Assembly: GCF_009664975.1 (NCBI RefSeq)
Contig: NZ_WJXB01000009.1
Span: forward strand, 62,001-126,000
From: Paenibacillus monticola
GTDB taxonomy: Bacteria; Bacillota; Bacilli; Paenibacillales; Paenibacillaceae
DNA: 64,000 bases
Direction of reading: 5' to 3'
Part shown: positions 33,164 through 41,074 of the stretch, piece after piece
Position numbering within the stretch: the stretch's first letter is position 1
Layout of the letters: each line of letters opens with the position of its first letter
The notes under the pieces: generated by a model
Seen by the model: the letters and a program-made list of their open reading frames with translations, nothing else
Told to the model about the DNA's origin: nothing
Database searches by the model: none
Position numbers and translations under genes: made by a program

Positions 33164-34480
33164 ATGACACAGCAAGAGCAGGATGAGCAAGAACAGCAGC
33201 AAGTGAAGTTATTTTTCAGCCGTAATTTATTGGAGTGGTATCAGGGGCAGAAACGGGATTTGCCTTGGCGCCGCCACCGCAATCCATATTATATCTGGAT
33301 CTCTGAAATTATGCTGCAGCAGACTCGAGTAGACACAGTGATCCCTTATTTCAATCGGTTTATTGAGCGTTTCCCGACCGTTGAGGCGCTCGCTGATGCA
33401 CCGGAGGAGGACGTGCTTAAATGCTGGGAGGGGCTCGGCTATTATTCCCGGGCCCGTAATTTGCAGCATGCGGCGAAGCAGGTCAAAGAGCTACATGGGG
33501 GTCAGGTCCCCAATGACAGGGATGCGGTATTCAGCCTCAAGGGAGTTGGCCCTTACACTGCAGGAGCTATTCTCAGTATCGCCTTTAACAGGCCGGAGCC
33601 AGCTGTAGATGGCAATGTGATGCGGGTGCTCTCACGCTACTTCCTGCTTGAGGATGATATCGCCAAAGGGCCTACTCGTGTGAAGATGGAGTATCTGGCG
33701 GCCGAGCTGATCCCGGAGGGGGAGGCCATGCATTTCAATCAGGCGCTGATGGAGCTTGGCGCGCTTGTATGTACACCGAAATCACCGCGCTGTCTTCCTT
33801 GCCCGGTGATGGAGCACTGCGCCGCACGACTGGCGGGCTGCGAGACTTCGCTGCCCGTCAAGACCAAGGCCAAGCCGCCGCGCCCGGAGGAGCGGCTTGC
33901 GGCTCTGATCGAGGGCCGCGGTGCCCACGCGGGCCGAGTGCTCATCCGGCAGCGGCCAGCGAGCGGGCTGTTAGCCCGCATGTGGGAGCTGCCGCACTGG
34001 CCGGCGCCGCCTGCGGAAGGCGCCGCGCCAAGCGCGCGGCTGCCAGAGGCCGCAGCGCTAGACCGGCTGCGCCGGTCCTTGCGGACGGCCGGGCTGTCTG
34101 CCCGGCCGGAAGAACACTGGATGGCTGCGGAGCATACATTCAGCCATATTGTGTGGACCCTGCAGGTGTACCGCTGCAGGGAAGAGGCGGTCCTTCCGCA
34201 GCCGCTGGCTGCAGAAGGACGGGTTCCGTATCAGCACGCAGGCGCTGCTAATACAGCGGTACAGGCAGGGATACAGGGTGAGGATTCCCTGTACCCCGAA
34301 TCCGGAGTATTCCTCGACGGCACTCCGGTGGAGTTGTTTGCGGACGGGAATGAGAGCCCGGAAGATAGTGGTGCCATCCGCTGGATTAACCGTGAGGACA
34401 TGGCCAATTATGCTTTTCCGAACGTGTTTCTGAAGCTGCTAAATTTATATTTTGCTGAACTCGAAGGTAAACCACAGTAA
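33164..34480 (+). CDS. mutY: A/G-specific adenine glycosylase
   Basis: A 438-residue MutY: SEIMLQQTRV, helix-hairpin-helix LKGVGPYTAGAIL with PAVDGNVMRV, the [4Fe-4S] ligands C-x6-C-x2-C-x5-C (CTPKSPRCLPCPVMEHC) and a C-terminal NUDIX-like 8-oxoG recognition domain. It removes adenine paired with 8-oxoguanine. Two adjacent ATGs (33161, 33164) follow AAGGAG; the second has better spacing. The linker and first part of the C-terminal domain (about 33780-34130) is much richer in GC than its surroundings and packed with inverted repeats, and the domain carries extra residues near its end. Confidence 0.96.
   Translation: MTQQEQDEQEQQQVKLFFSRNLLEWYQGQKRDLPWRRHRNPYYIWISEIMLQQTRVDTVIPYFNRFIERFPTVEALADAPEEDVLKCWEGLGYYSRARNLQHAAKQVKELHGGQVPNDRDAVFSLKGVGPYTAGAILSIAFNRPEPAVDGNVMRVLSRYFLLEDDIAKGPTRVKMEYLAAELIPEGEAMHFNQALMELGALVCTPKSPRCLPCPVMEHCAARLAGCETSLPVKTKAKPPRPEERLAALIEGRGAHAGRVLIRQRPASGLLARMWELPHWPAPPAEGAAPSARLPEAAALDRLRRSLRTAGLSARPEEHWMAAEHTFSHIVWTLQVYRCREEAVLPQPLAAEGRVPYQHAGAANTAVQAGIQGEDSLYPESGVFLDGTPVELFADGNESPEDSGAIRWINREDMANYAFPNVFLKLLNLYFAELEGKPQ
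33960..34110. repeat. Cluster of GC-rich inverted repeats inside mutY
   Basis: Perfect short palindromes follow each other: GCGGGCT/AGCCCGC (33963-33979), GACCGG/CCGGTC (34061-34077), CGGCCGGGC/GCCCGGCCG (34086-34108), with GGCGCC repeats between them. Confidence 0.85.
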
Positions 34481-34533
34481 CTATTCAGCCTATTAATAGG
34501 TTTCACACCGTTCTTAGACTCGTAACACAAATA

Positions 34534-34584
34534 GAAGGTATCTCTTTAGCCCCTTCCGGCTGCCGAGATACCTTCCATTATTTA
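34534..34584 (+). terminator. Rho-independent terminator after mutY
   Basis: GAAGGTATCTC / GAGATACCTTC stem, then CATTATTTAT; the T tract is interrupted. Confidence 0.7.
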
Positions 34585-34639
34585 TATCCTCACACAATAA
34601 ATGGGATGCCGTACGTTAGTAAGGCGAAGACGTAACTAC

Positions 34640-35248
34640 TTATTTAGAGCTTTCGTAGCGTTTGCCGACTTCTTCCCAGTTCACTACATTCCAGAATGCT
34701 TTGATATATTCAGGACGTTTGTTCTGATAGTTCAGATAGTAAGCGTGCTCCCATACATCAAGTCCGAGAATCGGAGTAGCGCCTTCGCTAATTGGATTAT
34801 CTTGATTAGGTGTGCTGGTAACGGCTAATTTACCGTCTTTAACAGTCAGCCAAGCCCAGCCGCTGCCGAAGCGGGTAGTTGCTGCAGTTGCGAAAGCTTC
34901 CTTGAACTTGTCAAAGCCACCAAGCTCACTGTCAATAGCTGCAGCCAATGCGTCAGTAGGTGCGCCGCCGCCGTTAGGTCCAATAACTTCCCAGAATAGG
35001 GTATGGTTAGCATGCCCACCACCGTTGTTGCGAACAGCGGTACGGATAGCTTCCGGTACAGCATTCAGGTCAGTAAGCAGTTCGTCGATGCTTTTGTCTT
35101 GCAATTCGGGTGCCTTTTCCAAAGCGGCGTTCAGGTTCGTCACATATGCGTTATGGTGTCTGTCGTGATGAATCTCCATCGTCAATGCGTCGATGTGCGG
35201 TTCGAGAGCGTTGTTCGGATACGGAAGTGCCGGTAATTGAAATGCCAT
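34640..35248 (-). CDS. sodA: Superoxide dismutase (Mn type)
   Basis: A 202-residue enzyme with metal ligands in EIHHDRHHNAYV (His27), HANHTLFW, and DVWEHAYYLNYQNKRPEY (Asp and His), and GGGHANH, typical of MnSOD. It converts superoxide to peroxide and oxygen in the cytosol. AGGAGGG precedes the ATG. The length is standard. A second, fused SOD lies 5 kb away. Confidence 0.97.
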   Translation of the reverse strand: MAFQLPALPYPNNALEPHIDALTMEIHHDRHHNAYVTNLNAALEKAPELQDKSIDELLTDLNAVPEAIRTAVRNNGGGHANHTLFWEVIGPNGGGAPTDALAAAIDSELGGFDKFKEAFATAATTRFGSGWAWLTVKDGKLAVTSTPNQDNPISEGATPILGLDVWEHAYYLNYQNKRPEYIKAFWNVVNWEEVGKRYESSK

Positions 35249-35283
35249 GGAAAAATCCCTCCTGAGATTAATAGAATTGTTTA

Positions 35284-35313
35284 TATAAAGAATTTTGGCC
35301 AGTTGAACGTCAA
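35284..35313 (-). promoter_or_regulatory. SigA-type promoter of sodA
   Basis: Minus strand TTGACG, 18-bp spacer, TTTATA, 35 bp before the ATG. Confidence 0.6.
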
Positions 35314-35545
35314 AATCCCTTATTTCCGATATTTGCTATGGGATATGTATCCGATAGGTTACTATTATTAAACCGTATCTGGAACAATAATGCAACATTA
35401 AACAAACTAAAGTGTTTATAAAGTCTTTTTTGTCAAAATGATCTTCTCATTTGTAAAAGCTGTGTTAACATTATAGAATTCCATAGGATGCAAAGGTTTA
35501 TACCCGAAATGTTTCCTTATTAAAGAAATATTGTGACGGAATCTA

Positions 35546-35575
35546 ATGTAAACGCTTCATATCAAGCGCTTACAA
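35546..35575. promoter_or_regulatory. Two abutted cre-like sites forming a 30-bp dyad
   Basis: ATGTAAACGCTTCAT and, inverted and directly adjacent, ATCAAGCGCTTACAA. Each half has one mismatch to the CcpA consensus WTGNAANCGNWNNCW. An extended -10 (TG-C-TTTAAT, 35606-35614) lies 30 bp downstream, so the pair is centred near -60 of the probable GNAT promoter. Confidence 0.55.
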
Positions 35576-35727
35576 AAGAAAAGTGATGATATCACGAGAA
35601 AAGTATGCTTTAATAGATTTAAAAGCAGGTATTCCTCGTTTTTTGATGCTTTTTACGTCTCTACAGTGTTATGGGAACTCCTTCTTTTTGTAAAATTATA
35701 AGCCATAGAAAAGGGAGACTTTAAAGA

Positions 35728-36147
35728 ATGCACGTACGTTCCTTTCAATTAAGCGACGTTAGTCCTGTAACTGAATTGCTGCAGACCGCACTTTCGGAAG
35801 AATGTTTCGAGAACACTATCGAGCCTTTCTCCAGGCAGCTTTCATGGGATTCAGATCTCATTGTAGTTGCTGAAGATGAAGGAGAGATTGTCGGTGTGCT
35901 AATCGGCACGATCGAGAAGAACCACGGCTGTTATTTCCGTATTGCCGTTCATCCCGATTATCGCCGCAGAGGAGTCGGTAGAAGTCTTGTATCGGCCATG
36001 GAGAATAGGTTTCAAACGCGCAAGGTCAGTGGTATTTTTGTAGCCGTCGATGAGCATAATTCTTTTGCATTACCGCTGTATGAAGCTATGGGTTATGATG
36101 AAGATCAACTTTTTAAATCGGTACGTAAGCTTAGCATTGTCGGATAA
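35728..36147 (+). CDS. GNAT-family N-acetyltransferase
   Basis: A 139-residue single GNAT domain with the acetyl-CoA loop FRIAVHPDYRRRGVGRSLV and the later VDEHNSFALPLYEAMGY motif. The acceptor is unknown. ATG follows AAAGGGAGAC. It is monocistronic, with a cre-like palindrome upstream and a terminator downstream. Confidence 0.92.
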   Translation: MHVRSFQLSDVSPVTELLQTALSEECFENTIEPFSRQLSWDSDLIVVAEDEGEIVGVLIGTIEKNHGCYFRIAVHPDYRRRGVGRSLVSAMENRFQTRKVSGIFVAVDEHNSFALPLYEAMGYDEDQLFKSVRKLSIVG

Positions 36148-36234
36148 TTTATTTGGATATCGGTACTGCGTAAGCGGAAACATTTTACTGAGTAGAGAAC
36201 TATAGCGACTGAATAGTCTGTTCCATTATACTGA

Positions 36235-36282
36235 AGCATATCATCCCAAGTCCGTTGCAAATGGCTGGGAGATATGCTTTTC
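36235..36282 (+). terminator. Rho-independent terminator of the GNAT gene
   Basis: AGCATATC-x-TCCCA / TGGGA-GATATGCT stem followed by TTTTCTATT. Confidence 0.75.
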
Positions 36283-36330
36283 TATTGTTATAGGACTAAT
36301 TCATTTAACAAGAGAGCAAGAGGGTGGCAT

Positions 36331-36948
36331 ATGAGTCAGGAGCTTGAAGAACCATTCATGCGAAGCCGCAAGCAGAAGCACAGATCTGACCTGCACAAAG
36401 CCTCCAGAATCGCACGAGGGCAGAGATGGTTCATGGGCATGAAGGATTGGCTACTTATTGCTGTCGCTGTTTTTGCAGTGATGTCGTTGCTCAATATTTT
36501 TGTGTTCAATCTATCAACGGTCATAGGCCAATCCATGCAGCCAACCTTGCAGGAAGGCGAAAGACTGTTTATTAATAAAATCACGCTGACGTTCACGAGC
36601 CCGAAACGGGGGGATGTCATTGTTCTACATGATCCAAGTACAGGCCTGGACCAGAAGGAATATTTGGTGAAACGAATCGTGGGTATACCAGGCGATAGTG
36701 TTGGGGTACAGAAACACAAACTATACGTTAACGGCACAGTAGTTGACGAGTCTTATATCGATACCGAGATTCAGGACCCTGATTTTGCTACGCTGACCGT
36801 AGAGAAGGGGAGTTATTTTGTGATGGGTGATAACCGACATGCCGGAGCTAGTAAGGACAGCCGTTATTTCGGTTTCGTTCCAAGAGACAGTATTGTGGGC
36901 AGAGCGGATTATATTTGGTGGCCATTGTCCAAACTGAAGGCACTGTAG
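36331..36948 (+). CDS. sipS: Signal peptidase I
   Basis: A 205-residue type I signal peptidase with a basic cytosolic N-terminus (residues 1-37), one membrane span (40-60), the serine motif GQSMQPTL (Ser68), the lysine motif YLVKRIVGIPGD (Lys114) and MGDN..SKDSRYFG. It cleaves secreted preproteins on the outer face of the membrane. ATG 36331 follows GAGGGTGG; the frame is open upstream into a terminator, so earlier starts are unlikely. Gene-name assignment within the sip family is not certain. Confidence 0.95.
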   Translation: MSQELEEPFMRSRKQKHRSDLHKASRIARGQRWFMGMKDWLLIAVAVFAVMSLLNIFVFNLSTVIGQSMQPTLQEGERLFINKITLTFTSPKRGDVIVLHDPSTGLDQKEYLVKRIVGIPGDSVGVQKHKLYVNGTVVDESYIDTEIQDPDFATLTVEKGSYFVMGDNRHAGASKDSRYFGFVPRDSIVGRADYIWWPLSKLKAL

Positions 36949-36989
36949 GCGAAGAGCCTATTGATACTATATGAAAAGGAGAAGGCGGA

Positions 36990-38198
36990 ATGAACAATGA
37001 TTCTCAGTCAACCTATGCACTCCCGCCTTCAAAGTGGGCTAACCTCAAAGCTGAAATTAAAGAGGCTGCGTCGTCGCTAGGCATTGATGATATTGGCTTT
37101 GCTACGGCAGAGCCCTTTTTATATTTGAAGAACATCCTGCAGGAACACCGGGATCAAGGGTATGAGTCCGGCTTCGAGGAACCTGATTTGGATAGACGGA
37201 CGATTCCTGCGCTGAAATCCGGCGAGCCCATGTCCATTATTGCCATTGCCGTAGCTTATCCATCCAAAATGCAGAATCCCCCCAAATCTGAACCAGGTGC
37301 CCGTAGAGGGATCTTAGCCCGTGCCTCTTGGGGAAGAGATTATCATCATGTACTGCGTGAGGCGCTGGCTAAACTAGAGAGCTTTATCCGCGAGCGGGTA
37401 CCGGATGCCGTACTGGAGAGTATGGTTGATACAGGTGTATTGGTGGACCGGGCAGTAGCTGAACGAGCGGGGATTGGTTTTAGCGCCAAAAACTGTGCCA
37501 TTATTTCTCCCAAATGGGGCTCATGGATCTATCTTGGCGAGATGGTGACGAATATCCCCTTTCCTCCGGATGTGCCTGTCCAGGAAGGTTGTGGGGACTG
37601 TACGAAATGTATTGATGCCTGTCCTACCGGAGCATTGGTGGGTCCGGGACAGCTTAACGCACAGGTTTGTATTTCTTATCTTACACAGACCAAAGGCTTC
37701 CTAAGTGAGGACCACATGACCAAAATCGGCAACCGGTTATACGGCTGTGATACCTGCCAGATTGTCTGTCCGCATAACCGCGGGAAGAACTGGGATCACC
37801 GTCCCCAGCTATTGCCTGATCCTGAGATTGTTAAGCCGCTCTTGCTGCCGATACTGGAGCTAAGCAACCGTGAGTTCAAGGAGAAGTTCGGCAGCAGCTC
37901 AGCTGCCTGGAGAGGCAAGAAGCCGATGCAGCGCAATGCTATTATCGCGTTAGGCAATTTCAAGGAGGCTGGCGCTGTACCGAAGCTGACGGAAATTCTG
38001 CTGCAGGAGCCTCGCCCGGAGATGCGTGGTACCGCAGCTTGGGCACTGGGCCGCATTGGTGGCGAGGAGGCTCTGTCAGCGGTGGAGATGGCACTTTCGG
38101 GAGAGGAAGACCTTACAGTTCAGCAAATGCTGCACCGGGCACAGGACAAGCTGCTCAGCGGGAGGAAACAAGAAGATGAACATCTTGGCGGAGAGTAA
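36990..38198 (+). CDS. queG: Epoxyqueuosine reductase
   Basis: A 402-residue protein with the cobalamin-binding QueG core, two [4Fe-4S] motifs (CGDCTKCIDACPTGAL and CDTCQIVCPHN) and C-terminal HEAT-like repeats from about residue 310 (MQRNAIIALGNFKEAGAVPKL..., MRGTAAWALGRIG). It reduces epoxyqueuosine in tRNA to queuosine, the last step of the pathway. ATG follows AAAAGGAGAAGG. The following ogt gene overlaps by 23 bp. Confidence 0.97.
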   Translation: MNNDSQSTYALPPSKWANLKAEIKEAASSLGIDDIGFATAEPFLYLKNILQEHRDQGYESGFEEPDLDRRTIPALKSGEPMSIIAIAVAYPSKMQNPPKSEPGARRGILARASWGRDYHHVLREALAKLESFIRERVPDAVLESMVDTGVLVDRAVAERAGIGFSAKNCAIISPKWGSWIYLGEMVTNIPFPPDVPVQEGCGDCTKCIDACPTGALVGPGQLNAQVCISYLTQTKGFLSEDHMTKIGNRLYGCDTCQIVCPHNRGKNWDHRPQLLPDPEIVKPLLLPILELSNREFKEKFGSSSAAWRGKKPMQRNAIIALGNFKEAGAVPKLTEILLQEPRPEMRGTAAWALGRIGGEEALSAVEMALSGEEDLTVQQMLHRAQDKLLSGRKQEDEHLGGE

Positions 38199-38745
38199 CA
38201 TTGTAACGGTCGTATATTATAGTGAACTAGCATCCTTGATCGGACCACTCACGCTTTGTTCAACAGATATGGGTCTATGTTTGCTGGAATTTGGTGCGTT
38301 TATAGACACGCAGGAGGACATTAAGAAGTGGGTTAAGGCCCGGTATGGCTCTGCCGAGTTATGTGCCGATGAGGAGCGACTTGCGGTAGCCAAAGGGCAG
38401 CTTGAAGATTATTTTGCCGGAAGGTTGCAGAGCTTCGAGCTTCCACTAGATCTGCGAGGGACGGCATTTCAACTGCAGGTATGGGAAGCCCTGTGCACCA
38501 TTTCTTATGGAGAAGCGGCATCCTATAAAGATATAGCCCTATTGATAGGCAACCCCAAAGCTGTGCGTGCCGTCGGGGGTGCGAACAACCGCAATCCAGT
38601 ACCTATAATCGTGCCCTGCCACCGAGTGATCGGTGCAAGTGGTTCCTTGATTGGCTATGCCGGAGGTTTAGCGATCAAAAGCCGTCTGCTGCAGTTTGAA
38701 GCTGAGCATGCTACGGGAAATGCAGATGGAGCGTATCTCTTCTAA
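38176..38745 (+). CDS. ogt: Methylated-DNA--[protein]-cysteine S-methyltransferase
   Basis: A 189-residue alkyltransferase with the active-site motif VPCHRVIG (Cys148), the helix-turn-helix region YGEAASYKDIALLIGNPKAVRAVGGANNRNP, and a C-terminal IGYAGG. It removes alkyl groups from O6-methylguanine in a suicide reaction. ATG 38176 is chosen for its GGAGG site; the longer open frame lies inside queG. Confidence 0.95.
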   Translation: MNILAESNIVTVVYYSELASLIGPLTLCSTDMGLCLLEFGAFIDTQEDIKKWVKARYGSAELCADEERLAVAKGQLEDYFAGRLQSFELPLDLRGTAFQLQVWEALCTISYGEAASYKDIALLIGNPKAVRAVGGANNRNPVPIIVPCHRVIGASGSLIGYAGGLAIKSRLLQFEAEHATGNADGAYLF

Positions 38746-38765
38746 GCGGTGTGAATTTTTCACAA

Positions 38766-38794
38766 TTGCTGTCCAGTTCTTGAAATGCTATGAT
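38766..38794 (+). promoter_or_regulatory. SigA-type promoter of the YneF-like gene
   Basis: TTGCTG, 17-bp spacer, TATGAT, 55 bp before the ATG. Confidence 0.6.
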
Positions 38795-38849
38795 AGATTC
38801 GCGCGCCAAAAAGGCGTTGTAGACAATAGAGTACAGAGGTGGACATTAG

Positions 38850-39110
38850 ATGAACATTGCATTACCTATTATTACGTTGGTCGTGGGTCTGATCGGTGGA
38901 TTCTTCATTGGTGTGTATTATTTACGCAGACAAATGACTACGATGCAGAATGATCCTGAAATGCTGCAAAAGGTTGCCAAACAAATGGGTTATAACCTGA
39001 ATGGCAAGCAAATGCAGCGTGCTCAGCAAATGATGAAGAGCAAGAATCCTGCAGGTAACGCTCCAGCGACAGGTAAAGGACAAGGACATAACCGTAAGAG
39101 CAGCAAGTAA
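38850..39110 (+). CDS. UPF0154 membrane protein (YneF-like)
   Basis: An 86-residue protein with an N-terminal membrane span (residues 4-25), the family stretch GFFIGVYYLRRQMTTMQNDPEMLQKVAKQMGYN and a basic Ala/Gly/Lys tail. This matches UPF0154/YneF, a conserved small Firmicute membrane protein without a known function. GAGGTGG precedes the ATG. Confidence 0.9.
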   Translation: MNIALPIITLVVGLIGGFFIGVYYLRRQMTTMQNDPEMLQKVAKQMGYNLNGKQMQRAQQMMKSKNPAGNAPATGKGQGHNRKSSK

Positions 39111-39162
39111 CCGGTCCCGTTATAGATAGAATGTTTACGCGGGTGCGGAAGGGGGAGATTTC

Positions 39163-39756
39163 ATGGGGAACATCAAGGAATACTTAAACGGTGAGGTTTC
39201 GAAGAACCGTGAACAGATCGAGTATCACGTTGAGAAAATATTAGAGTTAATCGGTGAAGACACTGGACGCGAGGGACTGCTGGAAACGCCAGCGCGTGTC
39301 ACGCGGATGTATGAGGAGATATTCGGCGGTTATTCGATAGATCCCCGCGAGGCGCTCGGCGTAACCTTTGATGAGTCCTATGAAGAGCTAGTTATCGTCA
39401 AGGATATTGTCTTTTACAGCCAATGTGAACATCACATGGCTCCTTTTTTCGGCAAAGTGCATATCGGATATATTCCAAGTGGTCGTATCGCCGGACTTAG
39501 CAAGCTGGCCCGGCTCGTGGAAGCAGTAAGCCGCCGCTTGCAGGTGCAGGAGCGGATGACGGCACAGATCGCGGATATTATGACAGAGGTGCTTGGCCCC
39601 CATGGTGTTATGGTTGTTGTAGAGGGAGAGCATTTGTGCATGTGTGCTCGCGGAGTGAAGAAACCTGGCAGCAAGACAGTAACGATGGCAGCTAGAGGTA
39701 CTTTTCGTGAGGATGCCGCTGCTCGAGCGGAATTTCTGACTTTAATTAAGGATTAG
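39163..39756 (+). CDS. folE: GTP cyclohydrolase I
   Basis: A 197-residue FolE with zinc ligands in SQCEHHMAPFFGKVHIGYIP (Cys88, His91) and EGEHLCMCARGVKKPGS, plus the GREGLLETPARV N-terminal motif. It converts GTP to 7,8-dihydroneopterin triphosphate for folate, and its product class also feeds queuosine synthesis. GAAGGGGGAG precedes the ATG. Confidence 0.97.
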   Translation: MGNIKEYLNGEVSKNREQIEYHVEKILELIGEDTGREGLLETPARVTRMYEEIFGGYSIDPREALGVTFDESYEELVIVKDIVFYSQCEHHMAPFFGKVHIGYIPSGRIAGLSKLARLVEAVSRRLQVQERMTAQIADIMTEVLGPHGVMVVVEGEHLCMCARGVKKPGSKTVTMAARGTFREDAAARAEFLTLIKD

Positions 39757-39763
39757 CATATAA

Positions 39764-39806
39764 CAAAGAACCCGTTCTCCTCAGGTAGTGAGGGGCGGGT
39801 TCTTTG
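39764..39806 (+). other. Hairpin downstream of folE
   Basis: CAAAGAACCCG / CGGGTTCTTTG with inner CTC/GAG pairing. A weak terminator: no T run follows. Confidence 0.5.
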
Positions 39807-39854
39807 CTGCGGATTTTGAAAATAGCCATTATGTGCTCACTTTATGTGTTCCTA

Positions 39855-40991
39855 TCAGTAGGGCTGCCACACCAGCTTGCTGCCAGCAGCGTAACGCTCG
39901 GCCACGTACGGCCAATTGACGACTTGCCACCAGTCTTTAATATAGTCGGCACGGTTATTCTGATGCTTCAGATAGTAAGCATGCTCCCAGACATCGAGGG
40001 CCAACAGAGGAACAACATCCCACTGTGAGAGGTTCTGATGTTTCTCTGCTGTAAGTATTTCCAGTCTATGGCTGCGTGGACTCCAGACGAGTATAGCCCA
40101 GCCGCCGCCTTCTATGTTTTTTGCCGCTTCACTAAACTGCTGCTTAAAGCTGTCGTAGCTTCCGAAGCTGTGTTCAATGGCTGCAAGCAACGCTCCGGTT
40201 GGACGTCCGCCACCCTGCGGCGACATTACATTCCAGAAGATGGTGTGCAAATAATGCCCCGCCCCATTAAAGGCGAGCTCCCGTTCCCAATGTTTAACGA
40301 GGTCAAAGTCTCCGCTCTTACGGGCTTCAGCCAGCTTGGTCTCTGCCTTATTGAGTCCATCTACATAGCTTTGATGATGCTTGTCGTGATGTATTCTCAT
40401 CGTTTTCTCGTCGATATGTGGTTCGAGTGCATTATAAGCATAAGGCAATGGAGGCAAGGTATGACCGCCGATAGGTACGGAGGCCAGCTCGCGAACTTCG
40501 GATAGCGTGGATGTGTTGGCTGGCAGTTCATCATTCTCTGTGTAAGGGCCTGCGAGTCTAGACAGCTGACCAGGGCTAGTAAGCGTTTCGAGAACGGCGA
40601 GGAAATATTCTGATTCGCGAATAATATGCAGAATGACAACTCCGGCCAAAGGCTGCGTATTCACGGCCACGCTGCCTTCCATTAAGGCATATAGCTGGCG
40701 GACGAACTCACGTGATTGAACACAGGCAATATGCAGCAATTGCTCGGTTTCGGCAATAAGTACTAAGTGGGACATAGGTGTTGGGGCGAATGCAGCTTCC
40801 AGCAAATTTCTAGCCGCTAGCTCTGTGGCACCAAAGACGACAGCCCATTCATTTAGCAGCTTTACATAAGGCTCTTCCAAGTTCGGCACGAGCGCTTTAA
40901 TTACCTCGGTATGCTCTTTCTCTTGAGTCTTCCAGAATACGATTTCTTCTAGAATACGCACTGGCAGCAGCGGCCCGTATACATATAGCAT
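39855..40991 (-). CDS. Fusion of a ferritin-like (DUF2935-like) domain with Fe/Mn superoxide dismutase
   Basis: A 378-residue protein. Residues about 175-378 are a complete Fe/Mn SOD (LPPLPYAYNALEPHID, MRIHHDKHHQSYV, AGHYLHTIFW, DVWEHAYYLKHQNNRADY). Residues 1-150 form an all-helical domain whose acidic and His residues (E15/E16 and H27, E81/H87, H122/E126) are spaced as in ferritin-like DUF2935 proteins. B. subtilis SodF also has an N-terminal extension but is shorter (about 280 residues). ATG 40991 follows GGGAGG by 10 nt. Suggested role: superoxide removal coupled to metal or peroxide handling; this is inference. Confidence 0.85.
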   Translation of the reverse strand: MLYVYGPLLPVRILEEIVFWKTQEKEHTEVIKALVPNLEEPYVKLLNEWAVVFGATELAARNLLEAAFAPTPMSHLVLIAETEQLLHIACVQSREFVRQLYALMEGSVAVNTQPLAGVVILHIIRESEYFLAVLETLTSPGQLSRLAGPYTENDELPANTSTLSEVRELASVPIGGHTLPPLPYAYNALEPHIDEKTMRIHHDKHHQSYVDGLNKAETKLAEARKSGDFDLVKHWERELAFNGAGHYLHTIFWNVMSPQGGGRPTGALLAAIEHSFGSYDSFKQQFSEAAKNIEGGGWAILVWSPRSHRLEILTAEKHQNLSQWDVVPLLALDVWEHAYYLKHQNNRADYIKDWWQVVNWPYVAERYAAGSKLVWQPY

Positions 40992-41074
40992 TACATGCAA
41001 ACCTCCCGTCATAAGTCTTCAACAGTCCAGTATATGAACGGCTGAGGAAGCTTATGAAGGGTCTGGGAGGTTCT

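Larger units (their letters stand above)
35249..35727. other. Divergent intergenic region between sodA and the GNAT gene
   Basis: 479 bp, AT-rich, no gene seen. It contains the sodA promoter, the paired cre-like palindrome at 35546-35575 and an extended -10 for the GNAT gene. Confidence 0.7.

Noticed and set aside
33769..34251. 160-codon plus-strand frame within mutY
   Set aside because: Arises from the GC-rich stretch in an alternative frame; mutY itself continues through with its NUDIX-like domain.
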